64,000 bases of DNA from Brachionus rotundiformis. Its lineage: Eukaryota; Rotifera; Eurotatoria; Ploima; Brachionidae. Under the pieces are notes generated by a model that saw only the letters and a list, made by a program, of their open reading frames with translations, did no database searches and had not been told where the DNA came from. Position 1 is the first letter of the stretch. Each line of letters starts with the position of its first letter. The translations under genes and the position numbers were made by a program. Where the stretch lies: positions 1,727,318 to 1,791,317 of the forward strand of contig JAESIW010000137.1 in NCBI GenBank assembly GCA_016802295.1. The letters are read 5' to 3'. This document shows positions 36,552 to 48,673 of this stretch, in pieces.

Positions 36552-39247
36552 TTAATTATGTCTTGGTATTGGTTCAAAATTAAAGCTACCAAAGCTTTCG
36601 ATTTTAGGAGCCTGTGTAGGAAATTGTTCTATATGTGAAAAACGAGTTGTTGTTTTTATTTCGACTATTTCGAAATCTGGAAAAGCACCTTTGGTGGATG
36701 TCACGGGTACAGTTGGTCTTTCTTGGTCATCTGAAAAGTTGAAACTTATCGATTCAGCGTCGGTTGCTTTCTGAGTAGCTTGAGCCGAGGTGGATATTTT
36801 TTTCCTTGGCATTTTTCTTCGTGAATTTGTCGCAAAGATGTCTTGATCAACAGAATCATCTTCTACATTGTCAAATGATAAAAAATTTGATCCTCTAGTT
36901 TTTTCGTTTAACTGAGAAGAAGAAGTAACTGGTACTGGTTCAGTGGTAGATTGAATTAAATCATTTTGTCCAATCACTCGAGAAGCTTGTTCCAATGGAA
37001 CTGTTTTGTCAGTAATATCAAATGAGGGAAAATTTAATCCTTCCGAACTAGTAGTGGTTTCTAATACTTGAACAGTGGTAGTTTCAGTTGTTAATTTGAC
37101 CAAGTGGTTGTTCATTAAATTTTTCTTTAGAGAACTTCTTGAAAAGTCTATCTCGTCAGTTGGTTCATTTTCTCCAAAATCAAATGAAATCATATTTGGC
37201 TGACGTGGGCTATTGGTTGCCATCATTACAGATGCAGTTGTTGTAAAATCTATCTGATTATTTTCTGTCAAAAATGATGTAGATGTTTGTTGGTTAAAAT
37301 CATCATTTGATCTCATGTTTGATTCGGGTATTGTTTTTTCTACTTCTGGTATGGTCGAAACTTGTGTGGTTGTTTTTATTCTAAGCTTTTTGAACAATTT
37401 TTTTCTTAATGGTATGCGAGTGGTAGTTTCCATTTCTTCATTTATTGAACCAAAGGTTGATGAAGTAAATGCTAAGTCCTCAAAAACATCATCAAACAAA
37501 ATACTAGATGTAGCTTTTGTTGTAGTGGTTGAAGTGGTAGTAGTGGTGGTAGTCGTTGTTAGTGGTGCTATGGTGGTTGTGGTGGTGGTTGTATGAGGTC
37601 TTTTTCTCAAATGCTTATTTTTTCTTATAGTTGGCCTTGTGGTGGTAGAAATCTGATCTTCATAATCATAATAATCTTCACTAGCTGGGGTTGCTGTTTC
37701 AATTATATGTTCTCTATTTTTTTTATCGGTTCCTATTCTTTCATTTTGTTTTTGGTCTGAACTGGTTGGTTCATCGTGTTCATTATTGAAGACAATCTTT
37801 CTGCTCAATGACATTCTTGTAGTTGTTGTCTCAATTTGGTCATCAGGATTTCTTAAAATTTTTTCAAAAATCAAATTATCTACAATAGTAGTTTCGCGGA
37901 AATTAGTGGTAGTTGTAGGAGCTGTACTTATAATTTGGGTGGTAGTTGTTGAATGTGTAGTATGATGATGCGGTCTTGGTCTGTGGGTTGTAAATGCTTC
38001 TTCATAGTCATAATCATAATCTTTGCCATGTGTAGTGGCTATTGTAGTAGTAGCTGTTGTGGTCAGAATTAATTTTTGATGCTCAATTCTTTGAGTTGAA
38101 GTTGATGGTTGCTTTTGGAGGAAAGAATTTAAATCACTCACACTAATTTTCACTTTATTGTCTTGCTTGGTTTTTGTTGGTAAAGCTAGTGTTGGAATCA
38201 AAGCAATATTTGAAAATCGTGTTGGCTGAACAAAGCCATTTTGATCATTGTTTTTTAATTTAGGATTACCATTTACTTCTTCGAAAATAAAATTATTTAC
38301 CACTGTTTCTTTTGGTCTACTAGGTATGCTTGTTTGTTGAACAACCGTAGGAGCTATGGTATTGGTGTTTATACCAGTAAATGAAGTTGTTAATTCTTGC
38401 TGAAATAAATTTGTCTGTACTGTGGGCTTGAAGCTCATAAAAACTTTTTCAGTTTCTTTTTTTGTTGTGCTGGTTGTTTCTGTGAAAAATTGGCTAGTTG
38501 GCTCAGTAACAACTTCAAAAGGAGATAATGTTGAAAATTGGGTAAAAACTGTAGTTGTTTGGAATGTAACACCTCCTAAGTTCAAATTGCTGAACTCCGA
38601 TGATTGGGAAGCAGTTTGAAAATTGAAAACTGTACTCATGGTGGTAAATTGGGTGGTTGTTTGAAAATTAAAATTTTCAAAAACTAAATTGTTTGTGGTA
38701 CTAGTGGTGAAAAATTGGTTTGGCGCTTCAGTAGCGCTAGCAAAGGTAACCAAGTCAAATGGCGAAGCTGTTGTTTGAAATGTGTTACTTCCAAAGTTTA
38801 AATTACTGAATTCAGATGACTGAGCGGTGGTGGTGGTAAAAACAAATGGTGTGGTAGTAGCAATTGTCTGGAAAGTTGTTGTTGGTAAATTTTGACTACC
38901 AAAGTTCAAATTGCTGAATTCTGCTTGGGAGTTGGGAAATGTAGCTACAGGTGTGAAAACTGTGGTAGTTGGTTCTCCTGCAATACTTGGCCAATCACAA
39001 ATATTTGAAGCGGCATTGAACACGAGCCCTGGTGGACAGCTTTGGGTGAATGCAACATCAAGATGACATTTTAAAAATTTAGAATTATCGCTCGGATGTG
39101 CTGAGATACCTCCAGTACCATCAACACAAGGATCTTGAAATGATTCAATTATTTTATATCTTTGGTTCAGATTTAAGTCTTACCTCCAACTGGTGCCGAT
39201 TTACAATAAGCCAATAAAATAGACAAGAAAACAAATCTTGCTATCAT
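36552..39247 (-). CDS. Secreted Thr-rich mucin-like protein with one chitin-binding (CBM14) domain
   Basis: Two exons (39247-39184 and 39133-36552) join to 2,646 nt, 881 residues. A signal peptide (MIARFVFLSILLAYCKSA) is followed at once by a peritrophin-A/CBM14 domain: DPCVDGTGGISAHPSDN, FLKCH, QSCPPGLVFNAASNICDW. Over 800 residues of Thr/Ser-rich sequence follow with almost no Cys, so heavy O-glycosylation is likely. Imperfect internal repeats of the type EFSNLNFGS...TFQTT occur several times in the first 150 residues. DYDYEEAF/DYYDYEDQ acidic Tyr motifs, (R)KxxxKK basic clusters and Thr homopolymers occur in the middle (about 37520-37600). An extracellular chitin-binding mucin of cuticle, gut lining or egg shell is the likely role. 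The small neighbour at 39877-40215 shares its domain and orientation. Confidence 0.85.
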
Positions 39248-39876
39248 TTTTTAAAAAAATTTTTTAAAACTCCTAAAATGAATTTTTGAAAAAAAATTAA
39301 AAGCTTAAATCAAGATTTATCAGGGTATTAGTCAATTGTATAAGACTTAGTTTTAATTTAAAGCGTGGTTAATATACGCAATATGAAGAATAAGTCTTTT
39401 GTTGTCACTGGCTTAGCATTTAAGCATGCTGAACCAATGCAGATTTTTGAAAAATATAACTAGTAATATCTCAAAAAAAATGAATTCCTTTTCGGTACTT
39501 GACTGATTTTATAAACTTAGAAAACATATAGAAAATCAATAGATAATCAATTAAATTAAAATTCATGTTAAACATTTTTAAATAGATAATATATATCTCG
39601 CTACATTGACAATATTCAATTTATCTCTGTAAAACTAAATATATGTTTATTTGATTCAAATGATATTAAAGCATTACTTTGAACTTAAATACATGCAATT
39701 AGCTTTTTTTTTTAATTTAATTTATTTAAGATTAATAAAAAATATAAAATTAGATTTAAATCTTTATTTTAGAATTGTAATTTTGAATTAAAAAAATTAT
39801 TATTAGTTAAAAATTTATCGATCGATTAAAACTTAATTGAATTTGTCATATACAATTAAAAAATTAAAAATTGGAC
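39248..39876. other. AT-rich intergenic region
   Basis: Between the two chitin-binding genes. No gene seen; probably promoter of the larger one. Confidence 0.45.
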
Positions 39877-40215
39877 TTATTGTTCAAATTCATCTTGTTG
39901 CATATTTTCAGCAATTGGTTTAACTCGTACCAAAACTGGTCTGTGCTTGACAACTTCGGTACTTGGTGTGGTCGATTTAGAAATTACACTCCAGTCGCAA
40001 ATTTTCAATGTTGGATTGTAGAACAAATCATCTGGGCAAGTTTCTACCCATAATGTGTCTTGGGTCTCGCATCTTAAAAATTTATGAGTATCAGTCGGAT
40101 GTGGTAGAATGGTTCCTTTGGTCTTGTCTTGGCAAGGCGATACACTGGCTCCATCATCAACAGGGGCAGCAATCGACAAAGCAACTAATGAAACCACCAA
40201 AATAAGCTTGAACAT
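39877..40215 (-). CDS. Small secreted chitin-binding (CBM14/peritrophin-A) protein
   Basis: A single exon encodes 112 residues. A clean signal peptide (MFKLILVVSLVALSIAAP) is followed by one CBM14 domain at about 28-75: CQDKTKGTILPHPTDTHKFL, RCETQDTLWVETCPDDLFYN, LKICDW. All six Cys expected of the minimal module are not obvious: C at 28, 49, 60 and 73 are visible, giving two disulfides. A short Thr/Pro and acidic tail follows. The same domain order, HPxD motif and ICDW end as in the 881-residue neighbour suggest an old tandem duplication, one member having gained the mucin region. Binding to chitin is inferred from the family. Confidence 0.85.
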   Translation of the reverse strand: MFKLILVVSLVALSIAAPVDDGASVSPCQDKTKGTILPHPTDTHKFLRCETQDTLWVETCPDDLFYNPTLKICDWSVISKSTTPSTEVVKHRPVLVRVKPIAENMQQDEFEQ

Positions 40216-43083
40216 TTTTATTTTAGCTTAGAAAATTTTTAAGATTTGATTTCCAAGAAAATTGACTTTAAATTAAAATTAAAATATTTAAATGCCAAAT
40301 TTATAAAGTTTGAAGACCAACTTTATTAATGCTTATATTAGATGCTTTCAAAATCTCATGACAATAGCTCTCACTGTTTGTTTAACTGCATCCAAAAATC
40401 TATTATATTCTCTAAAGCTGGTAAAATTTCTTCTAAATGATTCATAATGCTTTTTAGATTCTCTATTTGAACAAAAATCAGTTTTCTTCTTTTGATGGAT
40501 CATGAATAAAACATGTGCCATTAGTTTATTTATAATTTTTGATTTATATTAAATTTCTTAATAATCTTTTAGTTTAATTTTTAGAGTGATTATTATTTTT
40601 TTAATAGGATTGTTTGATTTTTATTTACTTAGTGGAATCATAACAAGATTTTTTGATTTTTAAACTTTTGTTAATTTTTAAAATTAATTAGTGTTAATGA
40701 GTTGATAAAATTAGATTTATTCCAAGCAAGTATCTCAAATATATTTTTTAGCGCGGAATTATTTAATTAATTACTTAAAAAAAAACAATTCCGAGTGAAC
40801 AATTTGCAATTAATGTACCTGATAGACTTTTATATCTTGTATCTAAAATCAGCTACAGAAGATTGGCCAAAAAAGTTTTAAATCTAATAAATCATTCCAG
40901 TCTAAATAAAGTCTTTAATCTTTGCTCAAGAATGAATAATAACTTTTTTAATTATTTAATTTTCCTAGAAAAAAATAATTAAAATCTCTTTAATGTGATT
41001 ACACGACGAATTTACCATTAATGCTCACTAAATATGAATAAAAGAAGATATATTTTTTTAAAGGCATATTTTACTTTAAACAGTTTGAGATCAATTTCTT
41101 TTTTTTATAAAATATAGATTTTTCTTCTATTATTCTAATAAAATAAAATCTAAGATAAGATCATGAGCTAAAACAAATCGCAAGGATTTTGCTTGATTAA
41201 AAATTCAATTTAGCATGATTTTTTAGAAGAAAATGTTTGATTTGTAAGATATACAGAAAAAGGATACAACTTGTAGATTAGAATATTCTTTCCTATATGT
41301 GTATATGACAAATCTAATTACAAATATTTCTCTAAGAAAATACATATATAGATTAGATCAACACAATTTCTAAATCATATTTAGTTTTTTGATAACAAAT
41401 TGATGACTGATTTCATTAAAAAAGCACTTTTTAACTAACATTTCCAAGTATTGATTAATTTCGCATTCAAACTTGTATCCCATTGATGTAATTAATTCAT
41501 AATTTTATAAACTTGAGTCTTAATACACTTAAGTGTTTCCTCAGCTTTTTTTTTATCAAATTAAAGGTTATGCAATCAAATTACTTTAGAATTAAGACTT
41601 GATATATGTTTTTAAAAAATGTAAACAAGTAAAGATTAAGGCTTAAATTTGAGTTATTAGAATCTAAAATGATAAAATTTTTAGCGGATATTATAACAAA
41701 TAAACAACCAAGTGGTCTAGTTAATTTTTGTTAAAGAAATAAACAATTAGTTAACTTTTTAATTTTATAAATAAAGTAAAAGAATTTGTTTTGGCTTGTT
41801 AAAAGTGTTAAAAGGTAATTAAAATAAAAATCTGGGTTGTATTTTAAGGAAAAATTGCCGTAAAGAAAATGGTTGAATTGGTTGATTTTGGCATGTATGT
41901 TTATGTAAATATCTTTGAAATCATAGCTTAAGGCATGTAATAAATCAAATATTTATCAATTAATACTTAATAGCTTTAATGCTAGTATTTTAACACTAAT
42001 ATTAAATATTCATTTAAATAACTTTTATTCTAATTTTAAGCTCAAAAATTAATAATCCTTCTCATTTCGAAATAATTTTTAAAAATAATTCTTCTAGAAG
42101 GGGCTTTACCTAAAGTATATCTTAGTTAAGCTAGCCATTGGTGTCAATTTAAATAGGAATATCTGAACAAATTAATTTTCAGTAATAATTGATAAGAACA
42201 ATAGGATTTTTTGAGTATTTAACACTAAAAAATCCTATACTTAACTTAAAAATAAACTTTTACAAGCAAAATTTGAAATTTTTTAGTTTTGAGAAGAGCT
42301 GATAAATTGGCAACCAAAATTGAAAAGATGGTCACAAAACAATTTTTAATTATTCTTAAAATTCCTTGATACATTTCGTTTTTCATTGCAAAAATAAATC
42401 TTTTTAGCAATTTTTATTTAATTTTTCATAGAGTATTTATTTTCCAATTTGTTTTCATAAACTATAGATAAAAATAAGAGAGTTAAATCAAAACCTTATA
42501 AATTAAAATAAAAAAATATTAAAACATGGTAAATAAAAAATCAGCTGTTAGTTTATTCTTTTATGTAAAAAAAAATATTTTTTTTCTCTAAGAGAAAAAT
42601 AAACATTTAAAAAATAGGAAAAAAACTCTTGTTTTTGATTTATTTAATATTTAGTAATAATTAAATCCGAAAGTTTGTTCCGCTATTGATATTTTTCTCA
42701 ATGCACAAACAATCATCTCAACAAGTTTTAGACATAACCATTTTTCTTTATTAATAAATAGATATAATTGTTAGTCGTGATTAAAGCAAATTTATTTCAA
42801 ATTTGCAATTCTTCTATTTGGAACTTTTTTTTTTCAAATTGTTTGTTCTTATTTCAATTTTTTTCTACTTATTTGTTTCGAGTTGTTTTCTTAGTAGATA
42901 TATCTAGCAAAATTAACTCGATAATCTATTATTGCATTGATTAACAGTGAAAATTTCACCCAATATTAAAATATCTTATTTGGTTTTATACAACACACAT
43001 AACAAATACAATTTGGTTTTCAAGGCTTTCCTAAGCTTTCAGGTTTTTAGCAATAAGATGCGCCATTTTGAACATAATTCAAA
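40216..43083. other. Long AT-rich divergent intergenic region
   Basis: About 2.9 kb between the chitin-binding gene and the muscarinic receptor. No gene, RNA or repeat that I can support. It probably holds the receptor's regulatory sequence and 5' UTR exons. Confidence 0.45.
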
Positions 43084-45019
43084 ATGAACATAACCATTGA
43101 TGAAGCTAACTCTTTGGAAATCAACATAGTCAAAGTTCTTGTTGCCCTTATAGCAATTCCAGTATGTATATTGACGGCCACTGGTAACATACTGGTTCTT
43201 GTTTCTTTTAAAATAAATAAAAAACTACGCACTGCCAACAATTATTTTCTAATGAGTTTGGCCATAGCCGACCTCACGATCGGCTTAATTTCCATGCCCA
43301 TATCAACAGTCTACTTTATAACTGAGAGATGGCTTTTGGGACCAACTGTTTGTGATTTGTGGCTCAGTTTGGACTATGCGGTGAGCAATGCCAGTGTGGC
43401 TAATTTAATCCTGATCTCTTTCGATAGGTATTTTTCCATAACGCGACCCCTAACCTATCGAGTTAATCGGACTTCCAGAAAAGTGATTTTGTCCATTGGA
43501 CTAAGTTGGATTGTTTCCTTTCTGGTCTGGACACCTTTTATTATCTCGTGGCCATATATTTACGGTAAAAGAATACTCGATGATGATGAATGCAAAGTCC
43601 AATTTTTGTATACCAATAAATACCTTACACTAAGCACCTGCTTTATAGCTTTTTATCTACCAGTCATAATAATTTGTGCGGTCTATTACCGAATATGGGT
43701 TAAAACTAAAGTGAGACAAGTTGAATTTCGTCAATTGTTAGCTGCCAATAACATAAAAACCAACTTGAATAGACGCCCGCGCAAAATATCCCTAAAAAAT
43801 GACCGCTTGGAAATGGTTGGGCTTAGACTTTCCAATGTAAATATGAAGAAAAGTTTTGAGGAAAGCAAAGATGAGGAGCTTAAATCTAGCGAGAACTCAG
43901 ATGAAAGAAAAAATTCCGACAATGGCAGTGGTAAAAAAATCAAGACAATTCATTTAAGTGATTTATCTTTGGCAGAAAATACTGGACACAATTCAGCTTT
44001 TAATATGGAAAAGACAACTATTATTGATAAAGTTTTTAGCCATTTTTTTAGAAATAGATCAAGTTCAATTGGAATACTGACACCAAAACCAATTGATTAT
44101 TCTAAGTGCAAGCTTTATTTCAAAAGTACCAATAAATTAAGCTCGGAAGTTCAATGTAAATATTGTAATAATGAAAGTGAATCTTATAAAGCGAAATTAC
44201 CCAGTGAAGAAACCTCATATTACTCTTTGATTTCGGCTCCAAATGAAAGAAAAAATTTGCCATCATTCGACATCAAGAGTAAACAGATAAATAAAATATT
44301 TAAATTTGTATTTTTTTAAATATTTTAGAGCCCAAAGAATTACAGTTGCTTAGAGTTGAGTCAAAGAAATCAGTGGACACCTTAAAGACGCCAAAATTTT
44401 CAACTGATTTAAATTCAACTGATAAGAATACAACATTTGAGCGGATTCAGACGGCGTCTAGTAAAAAAGTAGAGAAGAAACAGGATCAAAAGGCTGCCAA
44501 AATGCTTAGCGCCATTTTGCTCGCCTTCATAATCACATGGACACCGTATAACATAAATGTTGTTGTAAATACATTCTGTGATAATTGTTTGAGCAAGTAT
44601 GTCTTTTGGGAAGGTTTTGGTAAGTGAAAGTGACTTAATTTTAGAATTCAGTTTTTATTTTTAAATCCTAGGGGCTTTATAAAACCAACTTAATATACTT
44701 AATATATTTTTTATATCTTATCAAATTCAATTGAGAATTAAATGATTTAGATTCTATTTATGATTGAGAAAAAAAATTTCTTTTTTATTCAAATTAACAT
44801 TATTTTTTTATTATTTTTTACAAATTAAAAATAAGAAGAATTCTAAATCCAAAATTTGGAAAAATTTCCATTTTTAAAATATATTTTTTTTAAGCTTATT
44901 GGCTATGTTATATGAACAGCACTATTAATCCAATTTTATATGCTTTATGTAATGCAAGTTTTCGAAAAACGTTTCGAGAAATATTTGCCAAATTTGATAT
45001 AATAAATAATAATAAATAA
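43084..45019 (+). CDS. Muscarinic acetylcholine receptor (class A GPCR)
   Basis: G-protein-coupled receptor for acetylcholine. Three exons (43084-44278, 44329-44619, 44895-45019) give 1,611 nt, 536 residues. Seven membrane helices can be drawn. Diagnostic muscarinic residues: TM3 LWLSLDYAVSNASVANL with the ligand aspartate and ISFDRYFSITRPLTYR (DRY); W in TM4; the third intracellular loop is long and polar (about residues 215-440); TM6 FIITWTPYNINVVVNTFC with W and the agonist-binding N; TM7 YWLCYMNSTINPILYALCN with NPxxY. The tail FRKTFREIFAKF is typical. The NTFC..CL extracellular Cys pair is present. Subtype by coupling (Gq or Gi) cannot be told reliably. PEX11C follows only 185 nt downstream on the same strand. 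Confidence 0.95.
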
Positions 45020-45203
45020 ATAAATTTTGGCCGTAATGTAGTTACATTCACAGTTTTATATGCTCAAAATAAATATTTAAATATTATCTTAAATTTTTTA
45101 TTTTTCATTTTTGCTAACTTAATTAAGCAATTTATAGATGCAACAACAATAACATTAAGATTATATTTTGATTAATTTATTCAAAAAATTTTAAATTTTT
45201 TAT

Positions 45204-46406
45204 ATGAACCCATTGTCCAAGACTTCAAGCATCCTTGAAAGCTACCGAGGCCATGACTGTGCACTGTCCGCAATAGGCTATGGTCTAACCATGTATTCGG
45301 GCTTCAAAGCAAAAAAAAATCCACTCTTTGCCAAAAATTTATCCAAATTATCTGCTCAAATTTCAAACGCTAGAGTCATATTAAGACTGCTTGATGATCC
45401 TTCGATGCTAGCTTTTACTTTATCATATGGTCTTGGCAAACATGTAATATAGTTTTAAAATTCTGTCTTAAATATTAAATATTAAAAAGTTTCTACTAGG
45501 AAAAAAATTTTATTATTCGATGTTTGAATATAATAAACAATCTAGCCTCACATGTTTATTACATATGTGAACATGCTGCCTGGCTAGCAGATAATTCAAT
45601 TTTGAAAGCAAATTCTGGGCTATATTGGCTAATAAGCTTGATATCCTGGTTAATATCTTTAGCAGCATCTCTAATTTGGTAAATAATTTAAAATATTCTA
45701 ATCAAATTGTGTTTAAAACTTTTTTTACCGAATGATTTCTGAATTAAGTCAGACTATTTCATCGAACGTCTAATATATTTAATTTATCGAATAAAACAAA
45801 GCTTTTATTCAACAGTTTTTTAAGTAATAGAACCAGATTTATCAGTATTAAATAAAAAAAGAGATACTTGAATTATAAAATCTTTGGAAACAATACTAGG
45901 TTATAAAATGTTTATTTTTCTAGTAATCTGATTTGCTTGAAAAATATGGTGTTTGAGTTGAAGCTTTTGGTCAAAAAGGATGTGAATAAAAAGTCAGTTT
46001 GATTTTAAAAAACATGTTAGAAGCAATTTTAAGAAGTAGAGCAAGTTTATATAACAAGCATTTTAATTAATATAAAATTTTTTATTGATAAATATTTTTC
46101 TAAAGCATTCTAAATTAATTTAGATCTGAATATGAAAAATTCTATTATTTCGCATAATTAAATAATAAAAAATGCTTCTAACTAAAATTTATCAATTTAA
46201 TAATAAATAACTCTTATAGAAGCGAATTAACGAGTAAAAGATTCGTAACCATCTATTTGAAATTGATCGAAGACTTATCATGGACGATAAATGCAATACA
46301 TTGGTTACCCCCTGGAGTATTATGGTCGGGAAAATTGACAGATTTCCAAAGTGGTTTTCTTGGTTTACTTTCATCTATTTGCAATTTAGTAAACAAAATT
46401 ATCTAA
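45204..46406 (+). CDS. PEX11G: PEX11 gamma-type peroxisomal membrane protein
   Basis: Peroxisome membrane protein of the division/elongation family. Four exons (45204-45443, 45500-45678, 45924-45992, 46220-46406) give 675 nt, 224 residues; human PEX11G has 241. Matching landmarks are SSILESYRGHDCALSAIGYG at the start (human ALESYRGRD), SAQISNARVILRLLDDPSM, YGLG, the LASHVYYICEHAAWLAD block (human ADQLYYPCEHVAWAAD), two hydrophobic segments, and near the C terminus LIEDLSWTINAIHWLPPGVLWSGK (human ANAVHWLPRGVLWAGR). It begins 185 nt after the muscarinic receptor stop on the same strand. Confidence 0.9.
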
Positions 46407-46892
46407 ATAAAAAAAAATTCAAGTATTTACTTAAATCAAATCAATGCACTTAGAAATAAAAATAGCTTCTTTATTTTATTTGTTTTTATTAAAAAAAAAA
46501 GCTTTTTTTGACATACTTGTAAAACTATCTAAAATTTACTAATTTGTTTTGTTTTCTGTTGAACAATACATCAAACATTGAAAAAATTTTTCCATAAAAA
46601 ATAAAAACATTAATTTAAAATTCAAGAGTTGAATTCTATTTTTTAAAAGATAAATAGATACACTAATAAATATCAATATTAACTCAAATTGTTAAAAGTT
46701 AATAATAAATAAAGATTAAAATAAAAACTTTTATTTTTTTTATTAATTATACAATCAAAATCAAACAATTTTTGTATAGGGGTTTATTTCAACTCATAAA
46801 AATTGCGTGAAATCTGATAACAGATTATTTATGAAAAGTGATATTTTGATAGTATTTATCTATTTTTGCCAATCAAAACAAGAATCACTGAC
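46407..46892. other. AT-rich intergenic region
   Basis: Downstream of PEX11G. No gene seen; 3' UTR likely included. Confidence 0.4.
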
Positions 46893-47063
46893 ATGGATAA
46901 CCAGCTCAAAATGGACTTAATAGAAACACGTTCTAAAGTTCTGATCAATAAATTTTTTATCAAAAAAACAAACCACCAACAATTAAGATCATACCTATAT
47001 GAATTTAACTCAATAGATGATACTTTAAACGCTAAATTCACTTCGCTCTACTTAACTTATTAA
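46893..47063 (+). CDS. Possible small ORF, 56 residues
   Basis: MDNQLKMDLIETRSKVLINK opens a 56-residue frame with balanced, soluble-protein composition and somewhat higher GC than its flanks. No signal peptide, no recognised motif, and no clear splice partners. It could be a short gene, an exon of something larger, or a chance frame next to the LINE remnant. Confidence 0.2.
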   Translation: MDNQLKMDLIETRSKVLINKFFIKKTNHQQLRSYLYEFNSIDDTLNAKFTSLYLTY

Positions 47064-47109
47064 CTAAAAACTATTAATACTAATATACTTATTTTTTTTA
47101 TAAAAACTT

Positions 47110-47740
47110 TCACATTACTCATTTTACTAACGCTTGGCTAAAAAGAAGGACTTAATTCCATTCTGAGAAGCTTGAGATTCTCCTCAAAATTATTTTGAAA
47201 TAAAAAAATAAATCTTTTTTGATTTAAAAATTTCGCTAATTGAGCTTCTACTGTATCCTCTCTCAGCATATTCCAATCGTTGATTAAACGGTCCGTGAAG
47301 AAGTTGTATCGTTGAGCTCAATTATTGAGTGATTCTCTTTTAATTATGTATTGATAGTCTTTTGTACATCTGCCTGAATGTGAGTGGAAATTGTCAAATG
47401 ACATGATCAATGTTTTTTTTCTTTAAACGTTTGAATTATGTCACCTCTCATTCGCTTTTTGGTTAAATTGATCGCTTTATAACTTTAAGCCTTTCTTCGC
47501 AGTTAAGAGTTTTAAGACCAACAATTGTAGATATGGTGACCATACTGAAATAGCATACTCTAAATGAGACTTGTATATATCTGGGTCCGAAACTTAATAC
47601 CATGAAGAACGTCATGAAAAATTTTCTGTTACCTTTAAAGGATGCTGAAAAAACTTGCTAATGCTATTTCAGATAGTTTTGGATCCAGATTCCTAAATCT
47701 TTCCGAAATCGAGATCTTGAAACAAGATGGACTTTCATTC
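47110..47740 (-). mobile_element. Decayed LINE remnant, second family (CR1/Jockey-like RT C terminus)
   Basis: The minus strand, with frame changes and stops, reads KSHLEYAISVWSPYL, matching the conserved VRPHLEYAVxVWSPYL of CR1/L2/Jockey reverse transcriptases. It then reads KRMRGDIIQTFK (RRxRGDLIExxK) and RYNFFTDRLINDWNML (RxNFFSNRVIxxWNxLP). These occur in the correct order. The element is broken and cannot be active. It differs from the family at 16.5 and 56 kb, which lacks these motifs. Confidence 0.75.
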
Positions 47741-48502
47741 ATTTTGATTATTTTAAACTTACTTTAAAGAATACTAAAGAGAATATATCATTAAATATTT
47801 TTTATTTTTTTTTAATAATTTTTCATATGATTGATTTTTTAGATTTTTCAACAGAATTAGTAACTTAAATTTTATAAATGGAACAAAATTGTTAAAAATG
47901 ATGGTATAACTTCCATGAGAAAACATTCATAAATGATTTGGGAAAAATTAAATCAGTTTGATTTAAGCTTGACAAAAAAAATCATATAATTTAAATATGA
48001 AAGATTCCTTTTTTATCTGAAATTAAAAGATTATAAACAATATCAAGATCCAACATCTACAATATAAGTATTAAAAAATTGAAAATATTGAGTTTTTGTT
48101 TGAATGACAAGTATTTTAATTCTAAAAAATCTTGAATTAGTTTGAATTAATCTATAAAATAGTTATTCGTAACTTTAACAAAGAAGCTAATCGTAACTTA
48201 TTATCAAAAATCTATAAATTTATCTAGTATTAAATTTATTTGTTTTATATAGCATAAAAAAAGCTACTTTCTTTGTAATATCTATGGTAACATATTGGTA
48301 AAAACTTAACATTCAATTAATTTATTGAATTAGTTTAATACTGTTTTAAATTTAAATAAATATAAAAGATATGTGTCAAATGGAAATCTTTATTGTATTC
48401 TTAGATCTAATTCTATCTTTATAAATTATTTAAAAAAAAAGAGAATATTTTGCTAAAATTTATTTTAATTAATTTTAAATAAAAATAGTAATCTTTAAAC
48501 AA
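47741..48502. other. AT-rich intergenic region
   Basis: Nothing recognisable beyond AT-rich low complexity. Confidence 0.4.
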
Positions 48503-48673
48503 CTACCCGATCAAGTATTTCACTATTTGATAACAACCAAGTCCAACTTTGTAAAATCCATTTAACAGATAGAAAAAACTTGCCAACAAAGTTATTGACA
48601 CTCCCATAAATCCTACCAAAACAACCCAAAAGCCGATCAACATGTTCCAAAATCCGACCAAAATACCCAACAT
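48503..48673 (-). CDS. Tiny hydrophobic ORF (56 residues), possible membrane micropeptide
   Basis: The minus strand encodes a peptide starting MLGILVGFWNMLIGFWVVLV, continuing with GFMGVSITLLASFFYLLNGF and ending in a short polar VKYLIG segment. Almost the whole peptide is hydrophobic and could span a membrane once or twice. The stretch is visibly richer in GC than the surrounding AT-rich DNA, which in this window usually marks coding sequence. There is no homologue I recognise. Only one C and few charged residues are present. It could be a short membrane regulator or a mis-called chance frame. Confidence 0.4.
   Translation of the reverse strand: MLGILVGFWNMLIGFWVVLVGFMGVSITLLASFFYLLNGFYKVGLGCYQIVKYLIG

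Noticed and set aside
37315..37596. Plus-strand Val-rich frame antisense to the Thr-rich gene
   Set aside because: It is the mirror of ACC/ACT Thr codons (GGT/AGT in reverse); no independent evidence of a gene.
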